From NCBI GenBank assembly GCA_016741995.1, contig JACVCO010000024.1:1-44065 (forward strand): 44,065 nt of DNA. The letters run 5' to 3'. A model generated the notes under the pieces. The model made no database searches. It had not been told where the DNA came from and saw nothing but the letters and a program-made list of their open reading frames with translations. A program made the translations under genes and the position numbers. Shown here in pieces: positions 24,945-34,781 of this stretch (positions are counted from its first letter, which is position 1; every line of letters starts with the position of its first letter). This DNA is from Hydrogenophaga sp. GTDB lineage: Bacteria; Pseudomonadota; Gammaproteobacteria; Burkholderiales; Burkholderiaceae_C.

Positions 24945-27203
24945 ATGGCCACGCTGGATCGCTTTCAGGGTCTTTTCTCCAAGAAGGGCAAGGACGCCGA
25001 TGAGCCTGACCTGTCGAGGGCGACCGATCAGGAGATCGCCGAAATGGCCGCGGCCCGCCTCGCGCCGGACGACAACGCAGGCGACCTGGGCGACAACCTG
25101 TTGATCGCGGACGACGACGCCGATGTGGGCAAGGAGGCGATGGTCTCGCTGCCGCTGCTCGGCCGTCGTCCGGCCGAACAGCACCTGCGCTCCCTCGCCG
25201 TGCTGCTGGCCTTTGCGCTGCTGGTGCTCGGTGCCATCACCTTCTTCATCCTGAGTCAGACCGAGAAGATCAGCCGTCAGGTGGCCGCCAGCGGTTCCGC
25301 CCTCATGCAGTCGCAGCGTCTGGCCAAGAGCGTGTCGCAGGCCCTGGTGGGCAGCCCGACCGCATTCCCCGAGGTGCGTGACAGCGCCAGCGTGCTGGCC
25401 ACCAGCGTGCGTGGTCTCAAGCAGGGCGACAGCACGATGGGCATCGAGCCCCTGGGCCCGGATTTCAGCGGCGCGCTGGATGAATTGCTCCCGCGCGTGG
25501 ACGCCGCTGAAGGCAGTGCCGGCACGGTGCTGAACCAGCAAGGCACGCTGACGCAGGTGGGCACCGCGCTGCGCACCATCAACCGCCAGTCGTCCGATCT
25601 GCTCGAGATTGCCGAAACGATTTCGTCGCTCAAGCTGCAGCAGAACGCGCCCGCGGCGGAGATCTCGGCGTCCGGTCAGCTCGTGATGCTGACCCAGCGC
25701 ATCGGCAAGTCGGCCAACGAGTTCCTGACGCTCGAAGGCGTGAGCCCCGAGGCGGTGTTCCTGCTGGGCAAGGACTTGATCACCTTCAAGGAAGTCTCCG
25801 AAGGCCTGCTCAATGGCAGCGAAGAACTGCGATTGGCGCCGGCCCGCGATGCTCAGGTGCGTGAGCGCCTGCAAGCACTGCTGCAAAGCTACGAAGCCAC
25901 CCGCACGGAAGCGGGCGCCATTCTGGGCAACCTGCAAGGCCTGGTCTCGGCGCGCGAAGCCCAGTCGGTGATCGTGGCGGACAGCGAGCCGCTGCGTATC
26001 GGCCTCGAAAAGCTGCAGCAGGACCTGTCCGGCCGCTCCGGTATCGGTGGTGGTGAACTGCTGGCGCTGGCCCTCTCCACCGTCTTTGCGCTGCTGTGCG
26101 CTGGTGGTCTGGCCTATGTGCAGCTGCAGGACAGCCGTGCCCGCCAGATGGTGGCCGAATCGCAGCGGCTTGCCGCCGAGGCGCAGGAACAGGAAGCCAA
26201 GCGTGTCAACGACGCCAACCAGGCCGCCATTCTTCGACTGATGAACGAACTGCAGACGGTGGCCGAAGGCGATCTGACGCAGGAAGCCACCGTGACCGAG
26301 GACATCACCGGCGCCATCGCCGACTCGGTGAACTACACGGTGGAAGAACTTCGCTCGCTGGTGGGTAACGTGCAGGCCACGGCCACCCGTGTGGCGCAGA
26401 CGACGTCGGCGGTGGAAAACACCTCGACCGAGCTGCTGGCCGCGTCCACCGAACAGCTGCGCGAGATCCGTGAAACCGGCCAGTCCGTGCTGGACATGGC
26501 GCAGCGAATCAACCAGGTGTCGAACCAGGCGCAGGAATCGGCCGATGTGGCGCGTGCGTCTCTGAACGCCGCCGAGTCCGGTCTGAAGGCCGTGCAGGAC
26601 GCCATCGGCGGTATGAACGCGATCCGCGACCAGATCCAGGAAACCTCCAAGCGCATCAAGCGCCTGGGCGAGTCGTCGCAGGAGATCGGCGAGATCACCG
26701 AGCTGATTTCCGACATTACCGAACAGACGAACGTGCTGGCCCTGAACGCCGCCATCCAGGCCGCGTCGGCCGGTGAAGCGGGCCGCGGCTTCTCGGTGGT
26801 TGCGGAAGAGGTGCAGCGCCTGGCTGAACGTTCCGCCGACGCCACGCGCCAGATTGCGGCACTCGTGAAAGCCATTCAGACCGACACGCAGGATGCGGTG
26901 GCCGCCATGGAGCGCTCCACGCAGGGTGTGGTTGAAGGGGCCAAGCTGTCCGACAACGCCGGTACCGCGCTCTCGGAAATCGACCGCGTGTCGCGCCGAC
27001 TCGCCGACCTGATTGAGCAGATTTCGAGTGCGGCCTCCCGCGAAGCCGAGTCCGCCAACGAGGTGGCTGGAAACATCCAGCACATCTTTGCGGTGACCGA
27101 GCAGACCGGCGAAGGCACACGCTCCACAGCCCAGCAGGTGCGCGAACTCTCGGCAATGGCCGAAGAACTTCGCCAGTCGGTGGCGCGATTCAAGATCGCC
27201 TGA
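24945..27203 (+). CDS. pilJ: Type IV pilus chemoreceptor PilJ
   Basis: The 752-residue methyl-accepting protein has a ~80-residue acidic cytoplasmic leader, a first membrane helix at about 83-104 and a PilJ-type periplasmic region with two helical modules (~110-370). A second helix at about 371-392 is followed by a HAMP segment and a signalling coiled coil. The hairpin tip is [24 protein letters not shown] in outline (near 594-617). No C-terminal CheR-binding pentapeptide is present. The ATG at 24945 has a GGAAGG Shine-Dalgarno seven bases upstream. In Pseudomonas PilJ senses surface contact through pilin. The long N-terminal leader before the first membrane helix is longer than in Pseudomonas PilJ. 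Confidence 0.95.
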   Translation: MATLDRFQGLFSKKGKDADEPDLSRATDQEIAEMAAARLAPDDNAGDLGDNLLIADDDADVGKEAMVSLPLLGRRPAEQHLRSLAVLLAFALLVLGAITFFILSQTEKISRQVAASGSALMQSQRLAKSVSQALVGSPTAFPEVRDSASVLATSVRGLKQGDSTMGIEPLGPDFSGALDELLPRVDAAEGSAGTVLNQQGTLTQVGTALRTINRQSSDLLEIAETISSLKLQQNAPAAEISASGQLVMLTQRIGKSANEFLTLEGVSPEAVFLLGKDLITFKEVSEGLLNGSEELRLAPARDAQVRERLQALLQSYEATRTEAGAILGNLQGLVSAREAQSVIVADSEPLRIGLEKLQQDLSGRSGIGGGELLALALSTVFALLCAGGLAYVQLQDSRARQMVAESQRLAAEAQEQEAKRVNDANQAAILRLMNELQTVAEGDLTQEATVTEDITGAIADSVNYTVEELRSLVGNVQATATRVAQTTSAVENTSTELLAASTEQLREIRETGQSVLDMAQRINQVSNQAQESADVARASLNAAESGLKAVQDAIGGMNAIRDQIQETSKRIKRLGESSQEIGEITELISDITEQTNVLALNAAIQAASAGEAGRGFSVVAEEVQRLAERSADATRQIAALVKAIQTDTQDAVAAMERSTQGVVEGAKLSDNAGTALSEIDRVSRRLADLIEQISSAASREAESANEVAGNIQHIFAVTEQTGEGTRSTAQQVRELSAMAEELRQSVARFKIA

Positions 27204-27239
27204 CACCGTCCTCCGTTCCGCTGACCCACTGCGATCACC

Positions 27240-30200
27240 ATGGCCGAAGCGACCGAATCCGCCCTTCAGGATCTTCCCGTTGCCGACCTTGGCCCATTGG
27301 CCTGGGTCTTCGACGAGCTGCGCAAGTCACTGGACGGAGCGAACAAGGCGATCCGCCGCTTCGTGCGAGAGAACGAACAGGCGCGCCACAGTGACCTCGA
27401 AGCGGTCGACCCGGCGGCCCTGCGCATCGCGCGCCAGCAGCTGCACCAGGCGGTCGGCGCGCTGGAGGTAGTTGGCCTGGCCGCGCCGGCGCAGGTGCTG
27501 CGTGGCATGGAATCGGCGGTGCAGCGCTTCGTGCAGAAGCCCGACACCTGCAACGAGGATGCCGCGGGGCGCGTCGAGCGCGCCAGCTTCGCGCTGATCG
27601 AATACCTCGAAGCGGTGCTGAACCACAAGCCGGTGCAGCCGGTGGCGCTGTTCCACCAGTACCGCGAAGTGCTCGAGGTCGCCGGTGCAGAACGCATTCA
27701 CCCGGCCGATCTCTGGGACACCGACCTTCGCGCCATTGATGTGCCGGCACCCGAGGGGGTCAAACCGCTCGAGGCCGCGCCCGCGGTGCGCTCGCTGTTC
27801 GATCGCCTGATTCTTCTGGTCGTCAAGACACAGAGCGCCGCGGCTTGCCAGCAACTCTCCAAGCTGTGTGCCGGCCTGTCGGCCGGTGCCGCCCAGCCGC
27901 GTCAGCGCACGTTCTGGCGCGTGGCTGCGGCCTTCTTCGAAGGCGCTGCCGCGCACGGCCTGGCTTTCGATGTCTACGCCAAGCGCGCCACTTCGCGCCT
28001 GCTGATGCAGTTCGGCCAGCTCGCCGCGGGCAGTGCCCAGATCTCGGAAACGCTGCTGAACGATCTGCTGTTCTTCTGCGCCCAGACGCCGCCGCGGACC
28101 GCGCAGGCGTCGGCTCACCTCGCTGCCGTGCGCGCGGCTTATGGGTTCGATCGCTACCAACCGGTCGATTACCACCAGGCCACGCTGGGCCGTTACGACC
28201 CCGCCTTGCTGGCCACGGCCCGCAAGCGCATCAATGCCGCCAAGGAAGCCTGGTCGCTGTTCTCGGGTGGCGATGCTTCGCGCGCGCGCCAGGTCACCGA
28301 TCAGTTCGGTTTGATCGGTGAATCGCTGCTGCGCCTGCACCCGGCCAGCGCCCCCCTCGCGGCGGCGCTCGTCAAGGCCACCGACCGTGCCGTCAACGAA
28401 GCCGGCGGCGTGCGGCCCGAACTGGCGATGGAGGTCGCCACCACCACGCTGTATCTCGAAGCGGCCTTCGAGGACTTCGACCCTGCCGATCCGCAGTTGG
28501 CGGCACGCACCCAGGACCTGGCCACCCGCCTCAACGGCGTGATCGAAGGCCAGCGCCCGCGTCCCCTCGACGAATGGATGGAGCTGCTGTACCGACGCGT
28601 GAGCGATCGCCAGACCATGGGCAGCGTGGTCGACGAGCTCAAGGTGTCGTTGGGCGAGGTCGAGAAATCGCTCGACCAGTTCTTTCGCAACCCGCAGGAG
28701 AAGTCGGGCCTGCACGTGGCCGCCTCCCAGCTTGCGCAGATGCGCGGCGTGCTTTCGGTGCTGGGGCTGGATCACGCGGTGCACGCCGTGGCCCGCATGC
28801 GCACCAGTGTCGAGCAGATTCTCGACACCGAAGTCGACGAAGACCGCGCGCGCGCGGCCGGCACCTTCCAGCAGCTGGGCGACAACCTTAGTGCGCTGAG
28901 CTTCCTGGTGGACATGCTCAGCTACCAGCCGGCGTTGGCCAAGAAGCTGTTTGTTTTTGACGAAGACAAGGGCGGTCTGGTACCGCTGATGGGACGCGCC
29001 AGCGTCGGCAAGGACCGGGCGCTCCCCGCCCAGGCCGATGCGGAGGCCTTGCAGGAAGGCGTGCGCGATGTGGTCGACAGCGTCTTCGGTGGCCTGGATG
29101 ACCTCAGCGGGCTGAGCCAGCAACTGGACTCGCTGGCCGATCGGGCCACCCTGGCCGAGCAGCCCGCCATGGCCAAGGCCGCGCGCGAGGCCGCCGAGGC
29201 CGTGGTGCGCGACGACGCACAACTCGCTGCACAAGCGCTGGTCGGACTCACCGAGGTCGCTACCGCCAAGCAGTCGGCATCGGCCAGTGAACCCGCCGCC
29301 TCAGCCCCCACCCCGGACGATGGCGCCGAGGACGAACTGCTCGACATCTTCCTGGAAGAGGCGCGCGAGGTCGTGGTCAATGGCCGCAACGCAATCGCCC
29401 ACCTTCGCGATGAACCCTCGAACCTTGATCACCTGACCACGCTGCGGCGCGCCTTCCACACCCTCAAGGGCAGCTCGCGCATGGTCGGGCTCAACGAGTT
29501 CGGCGAAGCGGGCTGGGCCATGGAGCAGTTGCTCAACGCCGTGCTGGCCGAACAGCGTCCCGCGAACGACGCCTTGCTCGGCCTCTCGGGCGACGCGCTC
29601 GACCACTTCGAACAATGGGTGCAGGCGATCGAGTCCCAACAGGCTGACACCTGGCGCTCGCACCCCTTCCGCATCAGCGCCGAAGCCTTGCGCGAACACG
29701 GCACCTGGGTGCCGATCCGCACCACCCCGAGCGCGTTCGCGCCGCTCGCGGAGCCTGCCCCGGCGGTCGCACCTGAGCCCGTGCCCCTGCTGGCCGACAT
29801 CGACCTCGATCTGCTGGCGGCGGTGGCGACCCCGGCCGAGCCCGCGCCGGTGGCGGCCGAAGCCCCCACGCTCGAACCGGTGCCTGGCGAAACGCTTTTG
29901 GCCGAGCCCGACGTTGTCCTGCCCGAGCCCGACGTGGCGTCGGACGAGCGCGAAGGCCCGTCCTCGCGCGTGATGCCCGAGTTCGACGCGATCGAAGACT
30001 TTCCGCGCGACGCGGTCGAATCCGGTTTTGCCGATGTCGAGGAAATCGAACTCTCGGCCGTGCCGTCCGCTCCCGTGCCCATTGACGCGGTGTTGCCCGT
30101 CGAAGCCGAAACCCCGGCCGCGTCCGAGGAGCAGGTCCGCGAAATCGGACCCCTGCGCATCGGTCACAAGCTCTACAACGTTTTCCTGAACGAGGCCGAC

Positions 30201-33197
30201 GAGTGGTCCCGCCGCCTCAGCACGGCGTTGTCCGAGTGGGCGCTCGAGCCGCATGTGCAGGTTCCCGAACAGGCCGAAGCCCTTGCCCACTCGCTCGCAG
30301 GCGCTTCGGGCACGGTCGGTTTCGAATCGCTGTCCGACATGGCGCGCGCGCTCGAGCACGCGCTCGAGGCCGTTGCCGCGCGCCAGCACGAAGGGCAGAC
30401 CGCTCCCGCGGCGCTGGGGCCGTTGTTCGTCGACGCCGCCGAGGACATCCGCCGCCTGTTGCATCAGTTCGCGGCGGGTTTCCTCAAGGACGCCAACCCC
30501 GCGTTGCTGGCCGACCTGCTGCGCGTGCTGCACGACCCCGACTCCTTCGCCGAGCCCGCGCAGCCCGAGGTGGTCGAGCTCACCGCGCCCGCCGATACCA
30601 ACAGCGCCGACGGCGTGTTCCTGCAGCTGACCGACGACGTGGAGCTGCTGCCCGGCGACGACGAGTCGATCGAACCCGTCCTCGACGCGCCGGCCGAAGC
30701 CGTGCCGGCGGCCACTGTCCCCGAACCCGCCGCCGCCACCCGTTGGGGCGTGCTCCCTCCCGAACCGCTGGCTCCGAGGGCGCCAAAGGAAACGGCATCG
30801 TTCGGACACCAGGACATCGACGACGACATCGATGCGGTGGACACGATCGACGTCGATCTCTTCCCGATCTTTGCCGAAGAGGCGCAAGAACTGCTGCCGC
30901 AGCTGGGTGCCGCGCTGCGCCAATGGGTGGCCCGGCCGGACAACGCCAGCGCACGTGCCGAGGTGCTGCGCAACCTGCACACCCTCAAGGGCAGCGCCCG
31001 CCTGGCCGGTGCCCTGCGTCTGGGTGAAATGGCGCACCGCATGGAGACCGCGGCCGAGCGCCTGGGCTCCGATGTGCAGCGTGCCAGCGACGTGCAGGTG
31101 TTGCAGGACGTGTTCGACGCCATCGCGGCGCGCTTCGAACAGCTGCGCCACCCCGATGCCGAGACCGGCGCGGTGGTGCAGTCCCTGCCCGAATCCGTGG
31201 CGGCGCCGGCCGAGCCGCAGGAGGCCACCGCCGCTGGCGCGACGCCCGACGCGGCGGCGCCCGCGGCCGGCGTGGTCGGCATGCCCATCGGTCAGCAGTT
31301 CGTTGCACCGATCGCACCGGCCCAGCTCGCGGCGCGCGGTGGCGCCGCGGTTCGCGTGCGCCCCGAACTGCTCGATCGCCTGGTGAACCAGGCCGGCGAG
31401 GTCATCATTTCCCGCTCGCGCATGGAAGCCGAGATCGTCACCTTGCGCGGCTCGCTCAAGGAACTCACCGGCAACCTGGATCGCTTGCGCCAGCAACTGC
31501 GCGACATCGAGCTGCAGGCCGAAACGCAGATGCAGTCGCGTCTGGCACAGGCGCGCGATCACGACCAGTCGTTCGACCCGCTCGAGTTCGACCGCTTCAC
31601 CCGTGTGCAGGAACTCACCCGCATGATGGCCGAGTCGGTGAACGACGTGGCCACCGTGCAGCGCAACCTGCAGCGCGCGGTGGAAGCCACCGAAGACAAC
31701 CTCGTGGCGCAAGGCCGCCAGACGCGCGAACTCCAGCGCGACCTGCTGCGCACGCGCATGGTGGAGTTCGAGGGCATTTCCGAGCGCCTGTACCGCGTCG
31801 TGCGTCAGGCGTCCAAGGAAACCGGCAAGCAGGTGCGCCTGGACATCGCTGGCGGCAACATCGAAATGGACCGCGGCGTGCTCGACCGCATGACCGGCGC
31901 TTTCGAACACCTGCTGCGCAACCACGTGGCGCATGGCATCGAGTCGCCCGATCTGCGCGAACAGCGCGGCAAACCGGCCGAAGGCCGCATCGACATCACG
32001 CTCCATCAGGAGCTCAACGATGTGTCGCTGGTGTTCGCCGACGATGGCGGCGGCATCGATCTCGATCGTTTGCGCGAAAAGGCGCGCGAAATCGGCCTGG
32101 TGGCGCCCGATGCCTGGATCGATGACGAGCAGGCCGCCCAACTCATCTTCGAGGCCGGGCTGTCGACCGCCAAGGAAGTGTCCGAACTCTCCGGCCGTGG
32201 CATCGGCATGGACGTTGTCCGCAACGACGTGCTGGCCCTGGGCGGCCGCGTCGAGACCTCGACGCAACGCGGCCAGGGCACGGCGTTCAAACTCGTGCTG
32301 CCACTGACGACCGCCGTCACGCAGGTGGTGATGTTGCGCGTGGGCGAGCTCGCGGTGGGCGTGCCGTCCAACGTGGTCGAGATCGTGCGCCGCCTCCCGC
32401 CCGCCGATCTGCAGGCCGCGTACGCCAGCGGCCATGTGCGCCACGGTGATGTGGACGTGCCGTTCTATTGGGGTGGTGCGCTGCTGCAGTCGTCGCCGCA
32501 ATCGCAGGAATCGCACCGCACGCTACCGGTGGTGATCTTCCGCAGCGCCGCGCAGCGCGTGGCCATGCACGTGGACGAAGTGCTCGGCAACCAGGAAGTC
32601 GTGGTGAAGAACCTGGGCTCGCAGCTCTCGCGGCTGCCCGGTCTGGCCGGTATGTCGGTGCTCGCCTCGGGTGCCGTGGCGCTGATCTACAACCCCGTGG
32701 CCTTGTCCACGGTGTACGGGCCGCAGGTGGCCGACTGGGTGCATCTGCAGCTCCAGCAGCCGCAGCAACCCCAGTTGCCGGCGGGTGGTGAGGTGGTGCC
32801 CGATGTGCCGATGGCCCATGTGCCGCTGGTGCTCGTGGTCGACGACTCGATCACTGTTCGCCGCGTCACGCAGCGCCTGCTGCAGCGCGAAGGCTACCGT
32901 GTCGCGCTGGCGGCCGATGGCTTGCAGGCGCTGGAGCGGCTGCAGGCCGAGCGCCCCACGGTGGTCCTGTCCGACATCGAAATGCCGCGCATGGACGGGT
33001 TCGACCTCGTGCGCAACATCCGGGGCGACGCGCGCCTGGCCGATCTGCCGGTGATCATGATCACCTCGCGCATCGCCGAGAAGCACCGCGAACATGCGCG
33101 CGAACTCGGTGTCGATCACTACTTGGGCAAGCCCTACGCCGAAGAGGAACTGCTTGCGCTGGTGGCGCGCTACGCCCGGAGCACGGCCGAGGCCTGA
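27240..33197 (+). CDS. chpA: Hybrid chemotaxis kinase ChpA/PilL, 1985 residues
   Basis: This giant CheA-type kinase governs type IV pili. In order: an N-terminal FimL-like/Hpt-like region (1-~600); three Hpt domains with intact HxxxG motifs at His740 (HTLKGSSRMVGL), His1017 (HSLAGASGTVGF) and His1247 (HTLKGSARLAG); and long Ala/Pro/Glu linkers between them. Then come the CheA dimerisation helices (~1368-1500), an ATPase domain with N-box HLLRNHVAHGIE (~1556), DDGGGID and GRGIGMDVV (~1651), a CheW domain (~1690-1833) and a receiver with Asp1912 in VVLSDIEMPRMDGF. Two N-terminal Hpt-like repeats are degenerate: one keeps a His (His69, HQAVG) without the Lys, the other has none. The receiver probably acts as a phosphate sink. 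It starts 36 bases after pilJ and ends at a terminator. Confidence 0.95.
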   Translation: MAEATESALQDLPVADLGPLAWVFDELRKSLDGANKAIRRFVRENEQARHSDLEAVDPAALRIARQQLHQAVGALEVVGLAAPAQVLRGMESAVQRFVQKPDTCNEDAAGRVERASFALIEYLEAVLNHKPVQPVALFHQYREVLEVAGAERIHPADLWDTDLRAIDVPAPEGVKPLEAAPAVRSLFDRLILLVVKTQSAAACQQLSKLCAGLSAGAAQPRQRTFWRVAAAFFEGAAAHGLAFDVYAKRATSRLLMQFGQLAAGSAQISETLLNDLLFFCAQTPPRTAQASAHLAAVRAAYGFDRYQPVDYHQATLGRYDPALLATARKRINAAKEAWSLFSGGDASRARQVTDQFGLIGESLLRLHPASAPLAAALVKATDRAVNEAGGVRPELAMEVATTTLYLEAAFEDFDPADPQLAARTQDLATRLNGVIEGQRPRPLDEWMELLYRRVSDRQTMGSVVDELKVSLGEVEKSLDQFFRNPQEKSGLHVAASQLAQMRGVLSVLGLDHAVHAVARMRTSVEQILDTEVDEDRARAAGTFQQLGDNLSALSFLVDMLSYQPALAKKLFVFDEDKGGLVPLMGRASVGKDRALPAQADAEALQEGVRDVVDSVFGGLDDLSGLSQQLDSLADRATLAEQPAMAKAAREAAEAVVRDDAQLAAQALVGLTEVATAKQSASASEPAASAPTPDDGAEDELLDIFLEEAREVVVNGRNAIAHLRDEPSNLDHLTTLRRAFHTLKGSSRMVGLNEFGEAGWAMEQLLNAVLAEQRPANDALLGLSGDALDHFEQWVQAIESQQADTWRSHPFRISAEALREHGTWVPIRTTPSAFAPLAEPAPAVAPEPVPLLADIDLDLLAAVATPAEPAPVAAEAPTLEPVPGETLLAEPDVVLPEPDVASDEREGPSSRVMPEFDAIEDFPRDAVESGFADVEEIELSAVPSAPVPIDAVLPVEAETPAASEEQVREIGPLRIGHKLYNVFLNEADEWSRRLSTALSEWALEPHVQVPEQAEALAHSLAGASGTVGFESLSDMARALEHALEAVAARQHEGQTAPAALGPLFVDAAEDIRRLLHQFAAGFLKDANPALLADLLRVLHDPDSFAEPAQPEVVELTAPADTNSADGVFLQLTDDVELLPGDDESIEPVLDAPAEAVPAATVPEPAAATRWGVLPPEPLAPRAPKETASFGHQDIDDDIDAVDTIDVDLFPIFAEEAQELLPQLGAALRQWVARPDNASARAEVLRNLHTLKGSARLAGALRLGEMAHRMETAAERLGSDVQRASDVQVLQDVFDAIAARFEQLRHPDAETGAVVQSLPESVAAPAEPQEATAAGATPDAAAPAAGVVGMPIGQQFVAPIAPAQLAARGGAAVRVRPELLDRLVNQAGEVIISRSRMEAEIVTLRGSLKELTGNLDRLRQQLRDIELQAETQMQSRLAQARDHDQSFDPLEFDRFTRVQELTRMMAESVNDVATVQRNLQRAVEATEDNLVAQGRQTRELQRDLLRTRMVEFEGISERLYRVVRQASKETGKQVRLDIAGGNIEMDRGVLDRMTGAFEHLLRNHVAHGIESPDLREQRGKPAEGRIDITLHQELNDVSLVFADDGGGIDLDRLREKAREIGLVAPDAWIDDEQAAQLIFEAGLSTAKEVSELSGRGIGMDVVRNDVLALGGRVETSTQRGQGTAFKLVLPLTTAVTQVVMLRVGELAVGVPSNVVEIVRRLPPADLQAAYASGHVRHGDVDVPFYWGGALLQSSPQSQESHRTLPVVIFRSAAQRVAMHVDEVLGNQEVVVKNLGSQLSRLPGLAGMSVLASGAVALIYNPVALSTVYGPQVADWVHLQLQQPQQPQLPAGGEVVPDVPMAHVPLVLVVDDSITVRRVTQRLLQREGYRVALAADGLQALERLQAERPTVVLSDIEMPRMDGFDLVRNIRGDARLADLPVIMITSRIAEKHREHARELGVDHYLGKPYAEEELLALVARYARSTAEA

Positions 33198-33217
33198 GCC
33201 CTCGCCGCGCGCTCCCG

Positions 33218-33246
33218 AAAGCCCGGCTATGCCGGGCTTTTCTTTT
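33218..33246 (+). terminator. Rho-independent terminator of the pil-chp operon
   Basis: A perfect ten-base-pair stem (AAAGCCCGGC/GCCGGGCTTT) with a three-base loop TAT is followed by TCTTTTT. It lies 20 bases past the chpA stop. The loop contains the stop codon of the convergent photolyase gene. Confidence 0.9.
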
Positions 33247-34708
33247 TGACGACGCCGTAGCGCGCGAGCGTCTTCTCGCGCGCCAGCGCGTGGTCCACGA
33301 TCGGCATCGGATAGTGCTTGCCGAGCTCGATGCCGGCGCCGGCCAGCTCCACGGCCAGCGCCGTCCAGGGGGCGTGGATGGCGGCATCGGGCAGGGCGGC
33401 CAGTTGCGGCAGGTAGCGGCGGATGAAACGGCCCTGTGGGTCGAACTTCTCGCTCTGCGTCACCGGGTTGAAGATGCGGAACCAAGGCTGCGCGTCGCAG
33501 CCGGTCGAGGCCGCCCACTGCCAGCCGCCGTTGTTCGCCGCGAGGTCGAAGTCGATCAGGCGCTCGGCGAAGTAGCGCTCGCCCCATTGCCAGTGGATGC
33601 CGAGGTCCTTCACCAGGAAGCTGGCCACCACCATGCGCAGGCGGTTGTGCATGTAGCCGGTCTGGTTGATCTGCGCCATCGCCGCGTCCACCAGCGGGTA
33701 GCCAGTGCGCCCCTCGCACCAGGCCTGGAACAGCGCCTCGGCGTGTTTGCCGTGCTCGAAGCGGACCGCGTCGTACTCGGGCTTGAAGCTGCGCTCCACC
33801 ACGTGCGGGAAGTTGGCGAGGATCTGGTGGTAGAAGTCGCGCCAGACGAGCTCGGAGAGCCAGGTCGCGGCGCCGGGGTTGCCCTGCACCTGCAGCGTGT
33901 GCGCCACCCGCGCCAGCGCGCGGATCGACACCGTGCCGAAGCGCAGGTGCACGCTCAGGTAGCTCGGCCCCTTCACCGCAGGGTAGTTGCGCGCCTCGTC
34001 GTAGCGGTCGATGCGCTCGAGAAAATCGTCGAACAGTTTCAGCGCACCGCTTTCACCGGTGGGGACCGGCAAGGCCGACAGGTTGGTCGGCTTGAAGCCG
34101 ATGTCGTCCAGCGTGGGCACCGGGCGGTCGAGGGGTTCGGGCAAGGGCGCCAGTGTGGCCGCGTGCCGCTCGATCGGGTAAGCCTTGAGGTGAAAGGGCG
34201 TGAGCGCCTTCAGCCACGCGTTCTTGTAGGGCGTGAACACACCGAAGGCCTGACCCGCCTGCGTGAGCACCTCGCGCCGCTCGAAGATCACATGGTCTTT
34301 GAAGCTGCGCATCAGCACGCCCTGGTGCGCGAGGTCGCCGAACACCTGGGTGTCCCGCGCCAGCGCTGCGGGCTCGTCGTCGTGGTTGGCGAACACGGCC
34401 TGCACGCCCAGGCGCTGCGCCAGGGCGGGGATGGCTTTTGCCGCGGGGTCGTGCAGCACGATCAGCCCGGTGCCGGTGTGCCCGTGCTGTGCCCCCAGCT
34501 CGCGCAACGAGGCATCGAGTTCGACCAGCGATTCACGGATGAACTCCACCCGCCGGTCGGCGCGCGGCAGGGCGTCGAGGATGTCGCGGTCGAACACGAA
34601 CACGCACCACACCCGGCGGCAGCTGCGCAGCGCGTGGTACAGGGCCGCGTTGTCGCTGGCGCGCAGATCGCGCCGAAACCACATCAAACCACTGTCGAAA
34701 TGGCTCAT
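33227..34708 (-). CDS. phrB: Deoxyribodipyrimidine photolyase (cryptochrome/photolyase family)
   Basis: This light-driven FAD enzyme repairs cyclobutane pyrimidine dimers. The 493-residue protein has the N-terminal antenna domain (LMWFRRDLRASDNAAL, about 1-130). The helical FAD domain carries WLSELVWRDFYHQI, GRTGYPLVDAAMAQINQTGYMHNRLRM (in outline) and the C-terminal NNGGWQWAASTGCDAQPWFRIFNP. All typical FAD and dimer-binding residues appear present. ATG at 34708 was chosen; the upstream extension to 34744 lacks family similarity. The TAG stop lies in the loop of the chpA terminator. It is divergent from yqgE (73-bp gap). Confidence 0.95.
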   Translation of the reverse strand: MSHFDSGLMWFRRDLRASDNAALYHALRSCRRVWCVFVFDRDILDALPRADRRVEFIRESLVELDASLRELGAQHGHTGTGLIVLHDPAAKAIPALAQRLGVQAVFANHDDEPAALARDTQVFGDLAHQGVLMRSFKDHVIFERREVLTQAGQAFGVFTPYKNAWLKALTPFHLKAYPIERHAATLAPLPEPLDRPVPTLDDIGFKPTNLSALPVPTGESGALKLFDDFLERIDRYDEARNYPAVKGPSYLSVHLRFGTVSIRALARVAHTLQVQGNPGAATWLSELVWRDFYHQILANFPHVVERSFKPEYDAVRFEHGKHAEALFQAWCEGRTGYPLVDAAMAQINQTGYMHNRLRMVVASFLVKDLGIHWQWGERYFAERLIDFDLAANNGGWQWAASTGCDAQPWFRIFNPVTQSEKFDPQGRFIRRYLPQLAALPDAAIHAPWTALAVELAGAGIELGKHYPMPIVDHALAREKTLARYGVVKKKSPA

Positions 34709-34769
34709 GGTGAGGGCAAGGGGGTGGCCGATGAAGACCGGCACGGACCGGGGCCGGAATGGGCGCGCC

Positions 34770-34775
34770 TAAAAT
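34770..34775 (+). promoter_or_regulatory. -10-like box immediately upstream of yqgE
   Basis: TAAAAT ends six bases before the yqgE ATG. If used, transcription would start at or next to the ATG, giving a leaderless or nearly leaderless mRNA. No strong -35 hexamer is visible. Confidence 0.35.
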
Positions 34776-34781
34776 CAGCCC

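Noticed and set aside
24945..27203. A normal soluble or single-membrane chemotaxis receptor instead of PilJ
   Set aside because: Gene order with pilG, pilH, pilI and chpA and the PilJ-type periplasmic modules identify it as PilJ.
23991..27206. 1071-codon minus-strand open frame opposite pilH, pilI and pilJ
   Set aside because: It spans several intact genes on the other strand and has a His/Arg/Gly-rich shadow composition with no domain.
29301..32516. 1071-codon minus-strand open frame opposite chpA
   Set aside because: It is an antisense shadow of chpA with repetitive His/Arg/Gly composition, no start signal and no domains.
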